Assembly: GCA_014376805.1 (NCBI GenBank)
Contig: JACMQU010000001.1
Location: forward strand, 18,835-82,834
DNA length: 64,000 nt
Origin: Bacteroidia bacterium
GTDB taxonomy: Bacteria > Bacteroidota > Bacteroidia > UKL13-3
Direction of reading: 5' to 3'
Each line of letters starts with the position of its first letter. Within the stretch, counting starts at the first letter, position 1. This document shows, one piece after another, positions 27,386 through 35,783 of this stretch. Under the pieces are notes generated by a model. It was given only the letters and a program-made list of their open reading frames with translations, did no database searches and was not told the origin of the DNA. Position numbers and translations under genes: made by a program.

Positions 27386-28780
27386 TTAATTTAAAACAAT
27401 ATTTGTTGCCTGACCACTGGTTATTTTAAATAAGCGCTCAAAGGTATGGCTGCTTCTTGTACCCCCTTTTGCTCGAAAAATAATCTTATAATCGCCCGGT
27501 TGTATTATCAATATATGACTCCGTCTTTCTACCGGGAGTTTACATATCCACATTAAATCATTGCGCACCATTTGGTAAACATCTGCATAATAATCCTGTA
27601 ACTGACAATTTACGATTAGTTTACCCGGCTGCGGTAATTGAATAGTGGTAGTAGTATCTTGGTTAATACTCACATCTTTAAAAGTCATACGCGGCAAACA
27701 AAGTACTTCTATATCATACTTCCCTACAAGGTACTTTTCTTTAATTACAGCCTCTTGCACATGAAGTGTTTGAAACGAACCCCGCTTTCTTATTATACAT
27801 TGCAGGTTGTTATAATTAGTGAGCCCTTCAACTCTTACTGTAAACTGACCCTGCGGTGCATCTACTCCTATAATGGTATGTTTGCCAGGCGAAACATCAA
27901 TGTGCTCTTTTACAACTGGTGGTATAGTGTGTACTACCATTTTGTAATTGTATACGGGATCTAATAATATAGTGTCCGGGTTACCCCGTTCATTAATAGT
28001 ATGCATATAATTATAAATCAATTGCCCCGACTTCATATCATAAAACGACATGTTAACATTTGTTTCTGTTGGTTTGCTGTATATATCCAGTAAGTTAACC
28101 TGAGCAGTAGTATTATTTAAAGCCTGCGAGACAACAATTTTTAAGGCATCATCAAAACCCTGTTCCGTGTTGGCATCATAATAACGGCCAACACAATCAA
28201 AGGCTCTTCTGAATTCTTCTGTTGAACCAATACCGATAATGAATGGTTTAAGAATAATACCCTGACTTTGTAAAGCTTCTGAAACGGCACAAGGATCTCC
28301 GGAGCATTCTTCAATTCCATCAGTAATTAATATGATTACATTGCGGGTATAAGGTTCTTTAGGGAAATCGTAGGCAGATTGTAATAAAGAGTGTGCTATT
28401 AAAGTAGTTCCTTTAGGAGAAATAGAATTAATCTTTTTTTTCACATCTTCAAAATTACCTTCCCTAAAAGGTACTTCGAGTCTTGTATCCTTACAATTTC
28501 GCATGTTAGGTGGCGATGTATGCCCATATACCCGTAAGGCTATTTCTAGATTTTTTTGAGTTGAGAGACTATCAATTGTTTTGCTAAGTAAGCGCTTTGC
28601 TACATTAATTCTTGAATCATTATCAAGCCGCGCATACATACTTCCACTTGCATCCAGTAAAAATAAAATTCTGGTTTTAATTGGTCTTGATTTTTGTGCA
28701 AACACATGGCAACCAAAAGCCATAACTGCCATTAATAAAGTCAGATATTTTATAATAGATTTTTTTTTGAGCCGCAACAT
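27386..28780 (-). CDS. Exported von Willebrand factor A-domain protein
   Basis: 464 residues. A signal sequence (LTLLMAVMAFGCHVFAQ) precedes a VWA domain (~37-215) with an intact MIDAS metal site: DASGSM (first motif), the threonine in SPKGTTLIAH, and LITDGIEEC. The C-terminal ~230 residues are β-rich repeats without a family I can name (VNMSFYDMKSGQLIYNY, FTVRVEGLTNYNN, GKLIVNCQLQDYYAD). It is probably periplasmic or surface-exposed and binds a partner through the MIDAS. The gene lies between the two transketolase genes (13 bases after the N-terminal one, about 50 before the C-terminal one), so it shares their expression. Confidence 0.88.
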   Translation of the reverse strand: MLRLKKKSIIKYLTLLMAVMAFGCHVFAQKSRPIKTRILFLLDASGSMYARLDNDSRINVAKRLLSKTIDSLSTQKNLEIALRVYGHTSPPNMRNCKDTRLEVPFREGNFEDVKKKINSISPKGTTLIAHSLLQSAYDFPKEPYTRNVIILITDGIEECSGDPCAVSEALQSQGIILKPFIIGIGSTEEFRRAFDCVGRYYDANTEQGFDDALKIVVSQALNNTTAQVNLLDIYSKPTETNVNMSFYDMKSGQLIYNYMHTINERGNPDTILLDPVYNYKMVVHTIPPVVKEHIDVSPGKHTIIGVDAPQGQFTVRVEGLTNYNNLQCIIRKRGSFQTLHVQEAVIKEKYLVGKYDIEVLCLPRMTFKDVSINQDTTTTIQLPQPGKLIVNCQLQDYYADVYQMVRNDLMWICKLPVERRSHILIIQPGDYKIIFRAKGGTRSSHTFERLFKITSGQATNIVLN

Positions 28781-28793
28781 GCAAATAACGCAG

Positions 28794-29645
28794 TTAATAG
28801 TCGCCTAATGTTAATGGTAATTGGCTAAGAGCATTTTCCAGTTCAGCATCATTAGGTGCAACACCATGCCATTTATGGCTACCCATCATAAAACTTATCG
28901 GATAGCCCATGTCAGTTTTCATCACAACAAACACAGGCTTACCTTTACCTGTTAAAGTTTTAGCCTCACTCATTACGTCAAGTACACTCTCCATATTGTT
29001 ACCATTCATATGTAGAACTTCCCAACCAAATGCAGCAATCTTTATGGCTATGTCATCGCCCAAGCCCATAATGTTTTTTGTTGAACCATCAATTTGCTGG
29101 CCATTAAAATCAATTGTTACTATTAAATTATCTATTTTGTTATGAGCAGCAAACATAAAAGCTTCCCAGTTCTGCCCTTCTTCAATTTCACCATCACCCA
29201 TTAATGCATATACAATATGCTCATCCTTATTCAATCTTTTAGCCAATGCCGCACCTGCAGCAACAGAAATTCCTTGTCCGAGTGAACCAGATGCAACTCT
29301 AATACCCGGTAAGTGATCATGGTTTGTTGGATGACCTTGTAATCGCGAATTAAGTTTTCTGAAGGTTTTCAGTTCTTCCACCGGAAAATATCCGGATCGG
29401 GCAAGGGTACTGTAAAATACAGGGGATATATGACCGTTTGATAAAAAGAAAATATCTTCCCCTTTTCCATCCATCTGAAAGGAAGGATTATGGTGCATAA
29501 TATTAAAATATAAAGCAGCAAAAAAATCTGCACAACCAAGGCTACCACCAGGATGTCCGCTTTTACAGCCATGCACCATGCGTAAACAATCGCGGCGGAT
29601 TTGAGTGGATAAATCATTTAATTCCTGAACGGTTCGTTTATTCAT
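28794..29645 (-). CDS. Transketolase, N-terminal subunit
   Basis: 283 residues. It carries the thiamine-diphosphate half: KSGHPGGSLGCADFFAALYF (~28-47), SRLQGHPTNHDHLPGI, GSLGQGISVAAGAAL, and the ThDP/metal motif MGDGEIEEGQNWEA ending in TIDFNGQQIDG. It needs the C-terminal subunit to form the active site. Together they move two-carbon units between sugar phosphates in the cytoplasm. ATG start at 29645, with a -7-like box and an inverted repeat upstream. Confidence 0.95.
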   Translation of the reverse strand: MNKRTVQELNDLSTQIRRDCLRMVHGCKSGHPGGSLGCADFFAALYFNIMHHNPSFQMDGKGEDIFFLSNGHISPVFYSTLARSGYFPVEELKTFRKLNSRLQGHPTNHDHLPGIRVASGSLGQGISVAAGAALAKRLNKDEHIVYALMGDGEIEEGQNWEAFMFAAHNKIDNLIVTIDFNGQQIDGSTKNIMGLGDDIAIKIAAFGWEVLHMNGNNMESVLDVMSEAKTLTGKGKPVFVVMKTDMGYPISFMMGSHKWHGVAPNDAELENALSQLPLTLGDY

Positions 29646-29667
29646 TGCAGCTCACATTTAGTGTGGG

Positions 29668-29697
29668 CAAAAGTAATATTTGAATAGCAACTATTCA
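29668..29697 (-). promoter_or_regulatory. Candidate promoter and operator of the transketolase/VWA operon
   Basis: On the minus strand TACTTTTG (29675-29668) matches TAnnTTTG, about 22 bases before the transketolase ATG. Directly upstream of it is the perfect inverted repeat TGAATAG-TTG-CTATTCA (29681-29697), 7-base arms and a 3-base spacer. The layout suggests a promoter with an operator immediately upstream. No -33 box is clear. Confidence 0.45.
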
Positions 29698-29767
29698 TAA
29701 ATAGTTTTAATGCCAGTTTGATCCTAAAAACAAGTAAGGCTGAACCAGATAAAAATAAGTAAAAACA

Positions 29768-29797
29768 AAAATAGCACCAGAAAGCCGGTGCTATTTT
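29768..29797 (-). terminator. Intrinsic terminator of the 29818-30387 lipoprotein gene
   Basis: AAAATAGCACC and GGTGCTATTTT form an 11-base stem with an 8-base loop. Read on the minus strand the hairpin lies 20 bases after the stop of the lipoprotein gene and runs into TTTTTGTTTTT. It separates that gene from the transketolase operon. Confidence 0.88.
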
Positions 29798-29817
29798 AAA
29801 ACTATAAATAAATTGTT

Positions 29818-30387
29818 TTAAACGTAATCAATTAAATAAAATAATAATCCTATTATGAATATGGCAATTCCAATAGTGCCTAAAACATAACCAATATAAC
29901 TGCCACCAATTATAAGCGAAATAATTAGTCCAATGAGCAACAAAATAGCCCCAATTACCATCCATCTTCTGCCATTAATATCTGCAGGTCTTTCTAATTT
30001 CTGAATATCTTTTTTAATAGTTTTTAATTGTTCATTTACATATTTAAAAGCCATTTTTGGTGCCTGCGCTGATGCTTTACTTCCTCCTTGCGGCATCATT
30101 TGATTTATGTCTGAAAGAACTACATCAACATTAATATTATCTCTTCTTACAAGTGAAGAAGACTGAGACAATTTAGTTGTGGGCAAAATAAATACTGCCG
30201 GTTTTACACATTCAGACATTATTGTTTTATTGCCGGTTAACAAGCCCCTTACCTCTTGTTTTACCTGAGCCGTTTGTGTGTTTACAGAAACTGTTTTACG
30301 GTAACCATACATTTGCCGGCTACATGAACTTAAAATACTTATGACACAAAATACTAAAATGACTATAGATTGTTGACGTTTTTTCAT
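29818..30387 (-). CDS. Lipoprotein with two C-terminal transmembrane helices
   Basis: About 189 residues from the ATG at 30387; an ATG at 30408 would add seven residues. The lipobox ISILSSC with Cys near residue 22 marks a lipoprotein. A polar linker follows (~25-135, with a predicted helix KYVNEQLKTIKKDIQKLERP), then two hydrophobic helices (WMVIGAILLLIGLIISLIIG and YVLGTIGIAIFIIGLLFYLI). Not recognised as a named family. Lipidation plus two TM helices suggests it stays at the inner membrane. It has its own terminator. Confidence 0.65.
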   Translation of the reverse strand: MKKRQQSIVILVFCVISILSSCSRQMYGYRKTVSVNTQTAQVKQEVRGLLTGNKTIMSECVKPAVFILPTTKLSQSSSLVRRDNINVDVVLSDINQMMPQGGSKASAQAPKMAFKYVNEQLKTIKKDIQKLERPADINGRRWMVIGAILLLIGLIISLIIGGSYIGYVLGTIGIAIFIIGLLFYLIDYV

Positions 30388-30411
30388 GCTACTGTTTTTT
30401 TGATCCATCAA

Positions 30412-30775
30412 ATTTAAAAAAGCTTTAAATATATATCCTAATCACTGTCCGCTTTCTGTAAATGTTGTAAATATTTTTAAGGAGTGAAATAATAATTTTT
30501 TTGCAAAATAAGACATAACGGAAGGAATTACAACAGTGTAAATAATTTATTTCCATAAAAAACTTTCAGATTATATGGCGGTATAGATTTATTTTTCACG
30601 GTATTTTAATTTAGATTTGTTAACTCCAGAATAATTTTAACAAACCATTTATTTTCTATAAAAAAACTTAAATTCACCCGGCTATTTTTTCATTCATAAC
30701 AGAAGATTGGATTTAAGTAAAAAAAATGCTGCTTATCTGTTTAAGTTAAATTTTTATTGAATAATTACTTTTAAT
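30412..30775. other. Divergent intergenic region
   Basis: About 360 AT-rich bases between the lipoprotein gene and the first SET-domain gene. No hairpin, open frame or clear promoter match was seen. Confidence 0.45.
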
Positions 30776-31237
30776 ATGCCTCAAAAACTCCTGAATTTAA
30801 ATAAAAAAAAGTCAGACATTTATCAGATTAATGCCGAAGAGGTGGACTATTTATATACCCAAAAATCACAGATTCCTGATGCCGGAAAAGGTTTATTTAC
30901 TGCTGTAACAATCTTTAAAGACGAAATTATTTCTTATTTTAAAGGAGAATTATTAAGCAAAAAAGAAGCTGTTGAAAAAATAAATAAAAATGAAGATGCT
31001 TACTTTATAAATATGTTAGACGGAAATATCCTTGATTCAATGAATGTGCCATGTTTCGCTAAATATGCAAATGACCCTGCAGGTATTATAAAAACAAGTT
31101 TTAAGAGCAATTCAAAAATTACTTTAGACGAGCTAGAGCAGGTATGTTTGGTAGCTAAAAGAAAAATAAAAACAGGGGAAGAAATCTTTTGTGCATATGG
31201 AAAAAATTACTGGAAAAAGTATCAACAAAAAAAATAA
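30776..31237 (+). CDS. SET-domain protein (putative lysine methyltransferase), copy 1
   Basis: 153 residues. The SET fold is recognisable from SQIPDAGKGLFTAVTIFKDE (~33-52), YFKGEL, the motif CFAKYANDPAG (where eukaryotic enzymes have RFxNHSC), and the end VAKRKIKTGEEIFCAYGKNY with the catalytic-type Tyr, then a basic tail (WKKYQQKK). SET enzymes transfer methyl from S-adenosylmethionine to lysine; the bacterial substrate is unknown. No pre- or post-SET cysteine clusters are present. A homologous gene occurs at 46074-46574. Confidence 0.85.
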   Translation: MPQKLLNLNKKKSDIYQINAEEVDYLYTQKSQIPDAGKGLFTAVTIFKDEIISYFKGELLSKKEAVEKINKNEDAYFINMLDGNILDSMNVPCFAKYANDPAGIIKTSFKSNSKITLDELEQVCLVAKRKIKTGEEIFCAYGKNYWKKYQQKK

Positions 31238-31703
31238 AAAAATCTACAGAATACTTCATTGTAATTTTCCGTAAAAATTAAAAAGGAGTCTCTTAATTTA
31301 ATTAAATCAGTATTTGTACATTCTTACACTTGTTAAAGTTTTTTATGGCTTACTTGCTAAAATAACTTATAGAAGACAAGATATTTATTGCAGAAACGAA
31401 TTGGTAATTACTCAATGTTATGTAAAGCATTAAATTTATTTTAACACCTTTCTTAAGCAGATTTAGATATATTTTGTTCCTTACAACCATATCTACCCAC
31501 GTGTAAGTAACCTTAGTGACCAATTTGAAAAATGTTGAAAAATAATATTTTCAAAATGCCCTTTACTTTTATAGATTTAATGATATCTCATTTAAAAAAA
31601 CTTATAAAGTAACGGGGAAGGTGAATACAAAACATTAAAACTTATGCATACTGAGTAAGCATAGCAGAAAAGCTATCCTCAAATTGTTTGTGCCATACGC
31701 GGC

Positions 31704-31738
31704 GTTAAAAATTTGGATCCTAACATACTTCACTTGCC
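31704..31738 (+). repeat. 35-base direct repeat, copy 1
   Basis: Begins GTTAAAAATTTGGATCC and ends CATACTTCACTTGCC. It matches 32078-32112 at 33 of 35 bases. Both copies lie at the ends of the repeat island, which suggests they bound a larger interspersed element. Confidence 0.85.
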
Positions 31739-31766
31739 GCGTAAAAGCTTTGGGGTGCTGTTATAG

Positions 31767-31831
31767 GTTACAAATATTTCACCACTAACGCGGTTTGATC
31801 AGTTACAAAGATTTCTCAACTAACGTAGTTT
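31767..31831 (+). repeat. Tandem pair of 30-base repeats
   Basis: Two related units, 31767-31796 and 31802-31831, start GTTACAAA and contain CTAACG followed by GTTT. They differ at five positions over 30 bases and are spaced 35 bases start to start. Confidence 0.7.
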
Positions 31832-31868
31832 AATGCATGGCTTGAGATCAGTGATAAACCTCCCCCAA

Positions 31869-31890
31869 CCCCTTTAGGGGTGACATCTTT
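31869..31890 (+). repeat. 22-base direct repeat, copy 1
   Basis: CCCCTTTAGGGG followed by TGACATCTTT occurs identically at 32034-32055. The first twelve bases are a CCCC/GGGG hairpin with a TTTA loop. Confidence 0.85.
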
Positions 31891-31919
31891 GTAACCCAGG
31901 GTGCAACCCTGGGTTACAA
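31889..31919. repeat. Strong GC-rich palindrome
   Basis: TTGTAACCCAGGGT and ACCCTGGGTTACAA form a perfect 14-base stem around a 3-base GCA loop, directly after a copy of the 22-base repeat. It would form a very stable hairpin on either strand. Confidence 0.85.
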
Positions 31920-32033
31920 CAATAGTTACAACAGCGCGAAGACCGCAATCATATGAATGCAGATTTCAATTCGCGCCACACCTGAACAATTGCCGTGGTA
32001 AAGAAACAACAATCAAAAATGTTATTTCTGCAG

Positions 32034-32055
32034 CCCCTTTAGGGGTGACATCTTT
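32034..32055 (+). repeat. 22-base direct repeat, copy 2
   Basis: Exact second copy of the element at 31869-31890 (CCCCTTTAGGGG plus TGACATCTTT). It is followed by AAAGCCCCG...CGGGG instead of the long palindrome. Confidence 0.85.
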
Positions 32056-32077
32056 AAAGCCCCGAATAAAACACGGG

Positions 32078-32112
32078 GTTAAAAATTCGGATCCTTACAT
32101 ACTTCACTTGCC
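32078..32112 (+). repeat. 35-base direct repeat, copy 2
   Basis: Second copy of the 31704-31738 repeat, with two substitutions. It closes the repeat island on the right, about 95 bases before the next gene. Confidence 0.85.
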
Positions 32113-32166
32113 TTGATAGTTTATAATTCCTACAGTTAAAACATTAGCATCTTTGACACCACATTG

Positions 32167-32174
32167 TATATTTG
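32167..32174 (+). promoter_or_regulatory. Candidate -7 promoter box of the flavoprotein gene
   Basis: TATATTTG is an exact match to TAnnTTTG and lies 32 bases before the ATG at 32206. That leaves a leader of about 25-30 bases. No clear -33 TTTG was found at the right distance. Confidence 0.45.
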
Positions 32175-32205
32175 CTCAAAATTTTAGGATAAATCCCTAA
32201 CCTGT

Positions 32206-33756
32206 ATGCGCAAAATAATAGAACTTACGGCACTACCTCAGCAAGCCGCCTCTGATGAAAGTATCAGGCTGTTGCTTCACAAAAATTTTGGGTTCAACCC
32301 TGCCGAACTGAATGGCTTTAAACTGATAAAAAAAAGTATTGATGCCAGGCGCAACCCCATAAAAATAAACCTGCAACTTGAAGTGTTTATTAATGAAATT
32401 GTTGAACATGGCACCTTTGAACTGCAATTAAAAAATGTTGAACATGCCACTGAAGTAGCGATTATTGGATCTGGTCCGGCTGGTTTGTTTGCTGCTATTG
32501 CATTAATAGAGCAGGGCTATAAACCTGTTATTTTTGAACGTGGCAAGGCAGTGCGCGAACGCCGGCGCGATCTTGCCGATATTACCCGACACAATACCAT
32601 TAACCCTGAGAGTAATTATTGCTTTGGCGAAGGTGGTGCAGGCACTTATAGCGATGGCAAATTGTATACACGCAGCAGCAAGCGCGGTGATGTAATGCGC
32701 ATCCTGAACATATTGGTTTTTTTTGGTGCTGATCCGAATATTTTATATGAAGCCCATCCGCATATAGGCACAAATAAACTTCCGCAAATTATTACCGCAA
32801 TGCGGGAGCAGTTGCTTGCCTGTGGTGCAGTGTTTCATTTCAATACAAAAGTTACCGACTTTAAAATTAAAAACAATGGCATCCATGGTTTGTATGCAGG
32901 TAATGATTTTTATGCTTTCGAAAAAATTATACTTGCCACCGGACACTCGGCACGTGATATATTTGAATTATTGAACCGCAAAGGCATTTTAATCGAATCT
33001 AAGCCCTTTGCGCTGGGGGTAAGGATAGAACATCCACAAGCGTTAATTGACGCCATACAATACAAATGCACAGGCTCCAGGAGCGAATTTTTACCTGCTT
33101 CGAGTTATAGCCTGGTACAGCAAATTGCTGGTCGGGGTGTATTTAGCTTTTGTATGTGCCCGGGTGGAATTATTGCGCCGGCCATGACAGCCCCCGGTGA
33201 GATAGTGGTGAATGGCTGGAGCCCGAGCAAACGCAACAATCCTTTTGCAAACAGCGGCATGGTGGTATCGGTTCAAACCGATGACTTTATACCCTTTCAT
33301 AAACATGGCGCACTGGCAGGCATGACTTTTCAACAAAGTGTTGAACAGGCATGTTTTGAAATGGGCAATAAAACACTTGAAGCACCCGCACAGCGTATGG
33401 TGGATTTTGTAAACAAAAAGGTTTCTCAAAGCTTACCTAAAAACTCTTATTTACCCGGCACGGTAAGCAGAAATTTGCATGACATCTTACCTGGTTTTGT
33501 TTCTTACGGGCTTAAAGAATCGTTTAAATTATTCGGCTCAAAAATGAAAGGCTATCTAACCAACGAAGCCATATTGTTAGGTACTGAATCCCGCACTTCA
33601 TCACCGGTAAAGATACCACGGAATAAAGAAACCTTTGAACACCCACAGATTAAAGGACTCTATCCTTGTGCTGAAGGTGCAGGTTATGCGGGTGGTATTG
33701 TATCAGCAGCAATGGATGGGGAGAATTGTGCGGCTGCGGTGGTACTTGCATCTTAG
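32206..33756 (+). CDS. FAD-dependent oxidoreductase of the COG2509 group
   Basis: 516 residues. An N-terminal ~85-residue extension precedes the FAD-binding fold VAIIGSGPAGLFAAIALIEQ (~88-107) and FERGKAVRERRRD. The family-specific NPESNYCFGEGGAGTYSDGK lies near 144-163. The NAD(P)/FAD second motif is IILATGHSARDIFELL, and the C-terminal FAD contact is GLYPCAEGAGYAGGIVSAAMDG. These uncharacterised flavoproteins are widespread; the substrate is unknown. The gene stands alone, and its codon use and composition look more GC-rich than its neighbours, but I have not measured this. Confidence 0.88.
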   Translation: MRKIIELTALPQQAASDESIRLLLHKNFGFNPAELNGFKLIKKSIDARRNPIKINLQLEVFINEIVEHGTFELQLKNVEHATEVAIIGSGPAGLFAAIALIEQGYKPVIFERGKAVRERRRDLADITRHNTINPESNYCFGEGGAGTYSDGKLYTRSSKRGDVMRILNILVFFGADPNILYEAHPHIGTNKLPQIITAMREQLLACGAVFHFNTKVTDFKIKNNGIHGLYAGNDFYAFEKIILATGHSARDIFELLNRKGILIESKPFALGVRIEHPQALIDAIQYKCTGSRSEFLPASSYSLVQQIAGRGVFSFCMCPGGIIAPAMTAPGEIVVNGWSPSKRNNPFANSGMVVSVQTDDFIPFHKHGALAGMTFQQSVEQACFEMGNKTLEAPAQRMVDFVNKKVSQSLPKNSYLPGTVSRNLHDILPGFVSYGLKESFKLFGSKMKGYLTNEAILLGTESRTSSPVKIPRNKETFEHPQIKGLYPCAEGAGYAGGIVSAAMDGENCAAAVVLAS

Positions 33757-33795
33757 AGACAATAATTCCATTTTACAGATAAAAAGTTCTCAATG

Positions 33796-33984
33796 TTATA
33801 AAACAGAATTTAGCTCATATAACCTCTCTTCAACAATTTTTAATGTACAATAGATATCAGGTAGATTTATTATTGGTTTGACATTATTCACCGCAAATGA
33901 AAACGCCTGTGTGCCATTGTTTTTATTCTGTGTTGCCAGGTGTTTTTCCTTATCCTTCAACAATTTTTTTTTAAACAGACCCAT
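33796..33984 (-). CDS. Possible small protein downstream of cheB
   Basis: 62 codons starting MGLFKKKLLKDKEKHLATQ and ending IVEERLYELNSVL. It lies 46 bases after the cheB stop on the same strand. A basic, lysine-rich start and a mixed C-terminal half look protein-like, but no family is recognised. It could be the last gene of the signalling operon or a chance frame. Confidence 0.35.
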   Translation of the reverse strand: MGLFKKKLLKDKEKHLATQNKNNGTQAFSFAVNNVKPIINLPDIYCTLKIVEERLYELNSVL

Positions 33985-34030
33985 TAGTTTTAAAAGTTAT
34001 TTAAACAGCTATAAAAACAAGAACTTTATA

Positions 34031-34609
34031 TTACAAACGGTTTATAAATGCAGCAATTTCATTGTCATTCAAAATAATATCAACCTGTTTATTTTTAATG
34101 GCCATTTCAGGCATAAATGGAACTTTAGCATTAGTGGGTTCCTGCACCACTGACATTCCTTTTTTACTTTTCACCTTTTTTAATCCTAACACACCATCAG
34201 CATTTGCACCCGAAAGCAAAATACAGACAAGTTTATCCTGATATACATCTGCTGCAGATTCAAAAGTAACATCAATACTTGGTCGGCTAAAATTAACCTT
34301 TTCAGAGGCATCAAGTGAAAAAACACCTGTGCTTTCAATTAAAAGATGATAATCTGCAGGGGCAATATAGATAGTGCCATCTTTAACAGGATCTTTGTCT
34401 TCTATATCTTTTACAAGGATTTTTGTTTTATTGGAGAAGAGTTCTGAAAGTTTTGAATCAGTGGAATTTTTTCTGTGCAATACCATTATGATAGGAAATT
34501 TGAACCCCGCTTTTAAGTGAGGAAGTAACATTAGAATTACATCAATACTCCCCGCAGATCCCCCTATTATAAGTGCCTTACAATTTATATTTATTTGATC
34601 TTTCTCCAA
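34031..34609 (-). CDS. cheB: CheB-type methylesterase, stand-alone catalytic domain
   Basis: 192 residues, lacking the N-terminal receiver of classical CheB. The catalytic triad is visible: Ser18 in IIGGSAGS, His45 in VLHRKNS and Asp138 in GANADG. Classical CheB removes methyl groups from receptor glutamates; here no chemoreceptor or CheA/CheW is nearby, so the substrate is probably another protein, possibly the adjacent hybrid kinase. No in-frame ATG precedes the fold, so TTG at 34609 is the apparent start. It overlaps cheR by 19 bases. Confidence 0.9.
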   Translation of the reverse strand: MEKDQININCKALIIGGSAGSIDVILMLLPHLKAGFKFPIIMVLHRKNSTDSKLSELFSNKTKILVKDIEDKDPVKDGTIYIAPADYHLLIESTGVFSLDASEKVNFSRPSIDVTFESAADVYQDKLVCILLSGANADGVLGLKKVKSKKGMSVVQEPTNAKVPFMPEMAIKNKQVDIILNDNEIAAFINRL

Positions 34610-35400
34610 ATCTTTTCCTTTGCGTGTTGCTTATATTTTAAATTGATTACAGAAAATTTTAAACTCTCTTTTGAACCAAGACAAAGATACCCGAGTTTGG
34701 CAAGACTTTCATCAAACAAATTAAAGACCCTATCCTGCAATTGCGAATCAAAATAGATGAGCACATTGCGGCAAAGTATGAGGTTAAATTCATTGAATGA
34801 ACCATCTGAAACAAGGTTGTGAGTGGAATGAACTGTTTTTTGAATGAGTGCCGGATCAAACAGTGCCGTATGATAATTTGCCGTGTAATAAGAGGAAAAA
34901 TCTTTGACTCCGCCAGAAGCAATATAATTTTCAGAATACTGTTTCATATTACTTAGAGGGAAAATACCTTTTGTGAATTTCTCCAGTACAGTTGGATTTA
35001 TATCTGTAGCATAGATAAGTGATTTATGCAACAGGTTGAGCTCCTTCAATAAAATTGCCATCGAAAAAACCTCTTCTCCGGTAGAACATCCCGCATGCCA
35101 TATTTTTATATAGGGGTTAGTTCCCATGGCAGGTAAGATTTCGGTTCGTAAAATTTTATAGAAACCCGGATCTCTGAACATTTCTGTTACATTAACGGTT
35201 ATCTCTTCTATAAATCTTTGCAAATAATCTTTGTCGCTTTTAATCCGGTAATGGAATTCTGCAAAACTCGGAAATTTATCGATTTCAAAAAGCCTGTTTA
35301 ATCTTCTTTTTAGAGATGCCTTAGAATAAAAGGTAAAGTCATAACCATACAGTTCAACAATATCATTAAGCAGTAACTCTATATCATGGTCATTTATCAT
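34591..35400 (-). CDS. cheR: CheR-type protein-glutamate methyltransferase
   Basis: 269 residues. The N-terminal helical domain (YGYDFTFYSKASLKRRLNRL) precedes the Rossmann domain with VTEMFRDPGFY, KIWHAGCSTGEEVFSMAILL (SAM-binding), ATDINPTVL and FNLILCRNVLIYFD. It methylates glutamate side chains with S-adenosylmethionine. The paired CheB suggests reversible methylation of a signalling protein. It starts at ATG 35400, overlapping the TGA of the upstream receiver gene by 4 bases. Confidence 0.93.
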   Translation of the reverse strand: MINDHDIELLLNDIVELYGYDFTFYSKASLKRRLNRLFEIDKFPSFAEFHYRIKSDKDYLQRFIEEITVNVTEMFRDPGFYKILRTEILPAMGTNPYIKIWHAGCSTGEEVFSMAILLKELNLLHKSLIYATDINPTVLEKFTKGIFPLSNMKQYSENYIASGGVKDFSSYYTANYHTALFDPALIQKTVHSTHNLVSDGSFNEFNLILCRNVLIYFDSQLQDRVFNLFDESLAKLGYLCLGSKESLKFSVINLKYKQHAKEKIWRKIK

Positions 35401-35774
35401 GATAATAAGTACTGATCTACTACCAGAATGAGTTTATCTATATCTATGGGTTTGGAAATATAATCCGTGGCTCCTGCCTCTATGCATTTCTCTCTGTCGC
35501 CGGGCATAGCTTGTGCCGTTACCGCAATGATAGGAATTTTACTATATCCCGGTGTTAACCTTAAGAAAGGTATTGCCTCATAACCATCCATATCAGGCAT
35601 CATCATGTCGATTAAAATAATTCCGATATCGGCTTGTTGGATCATTAAATTTTTACCTTCTTTCGCATCAATAGAAGAAATACAATTAAAACCACTTGAT
35701 CTTAAAATTGCGGAAAGAGCAAAGATATTACGGGTATCATCATCAATAATCAGGATTTTTTTTTGTTGGTTCAT
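35397..35774 (-). CDS. Single-domain response regulator
   Basis: 125 residues, a receiver domain only: acidic pair DDD (11-13), phosphoacceptor Asp56 in LIDMMMPDMDGYEA, the threonine in AVTAQA and Lys108 in ISKPID. It closely resembles the last receiver of the adjacent hybrid kinase (DMMMPEMDGYE, TAKAMTGDREKC). That suggests it arose by duplication of that domain. No output domain, so it probably relays phosphate or controls the kinase. ATG start 9 bases after the kinase stop. Confidence 0.93.
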   Translation of the reverse strand: MNQQKKILIIDDDTRNIFALSAILRSSGFNCISSIDAKEGKNLMIQQADIGIILIDMMMPDMDGYEAIPFLRLTPGYSKIPIIAVTAQAMPGDREKCIEAGATDYISKPIDIDKLILVVDQYLLS

Positions 35775-35783
35775 GATGAAAAT

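Larger units (their letters stand above)
31238..32205. other. Long non-coding region with a repeat island
   Basis: Almost 1 kb without a supportable gene. 31238-31620 is plain AT-rich sequence. From about 31620 the base composition changes and a cluster of direct and inverted repeats begins, ending near 32115 (described separately). A 71-codon open frame at 31901-32116 lies across these repeats and is probably not a gene. The last 90 bases carry a likely promoter for the flavoprotein gene. Confidence 0.6.

Noticed and set aside
31620..32115. CRISPR array
   Set aside because: The repeats are of different lengths and families, occur only twice each, and no regular spacers or cas genes are present.
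31901..32116. 71-codon open frame in the repeat island
   Set aside because: It runs across the palindrome and both repeat families, so the apparent peptide is a by-product of repeats rather than a gene.
33091..33429. 112-codon minus-strand frame in the flavoprotein gene
   Set aside because: Shadow of the COG2509 gene, whose FAD-binding motifs and continuous frame are clear.
34659..34922. 87-codon frame inside cheR
   Set aside because: Antiparallel/alternate-frame shadow of a well-supported CheR coding sequence.
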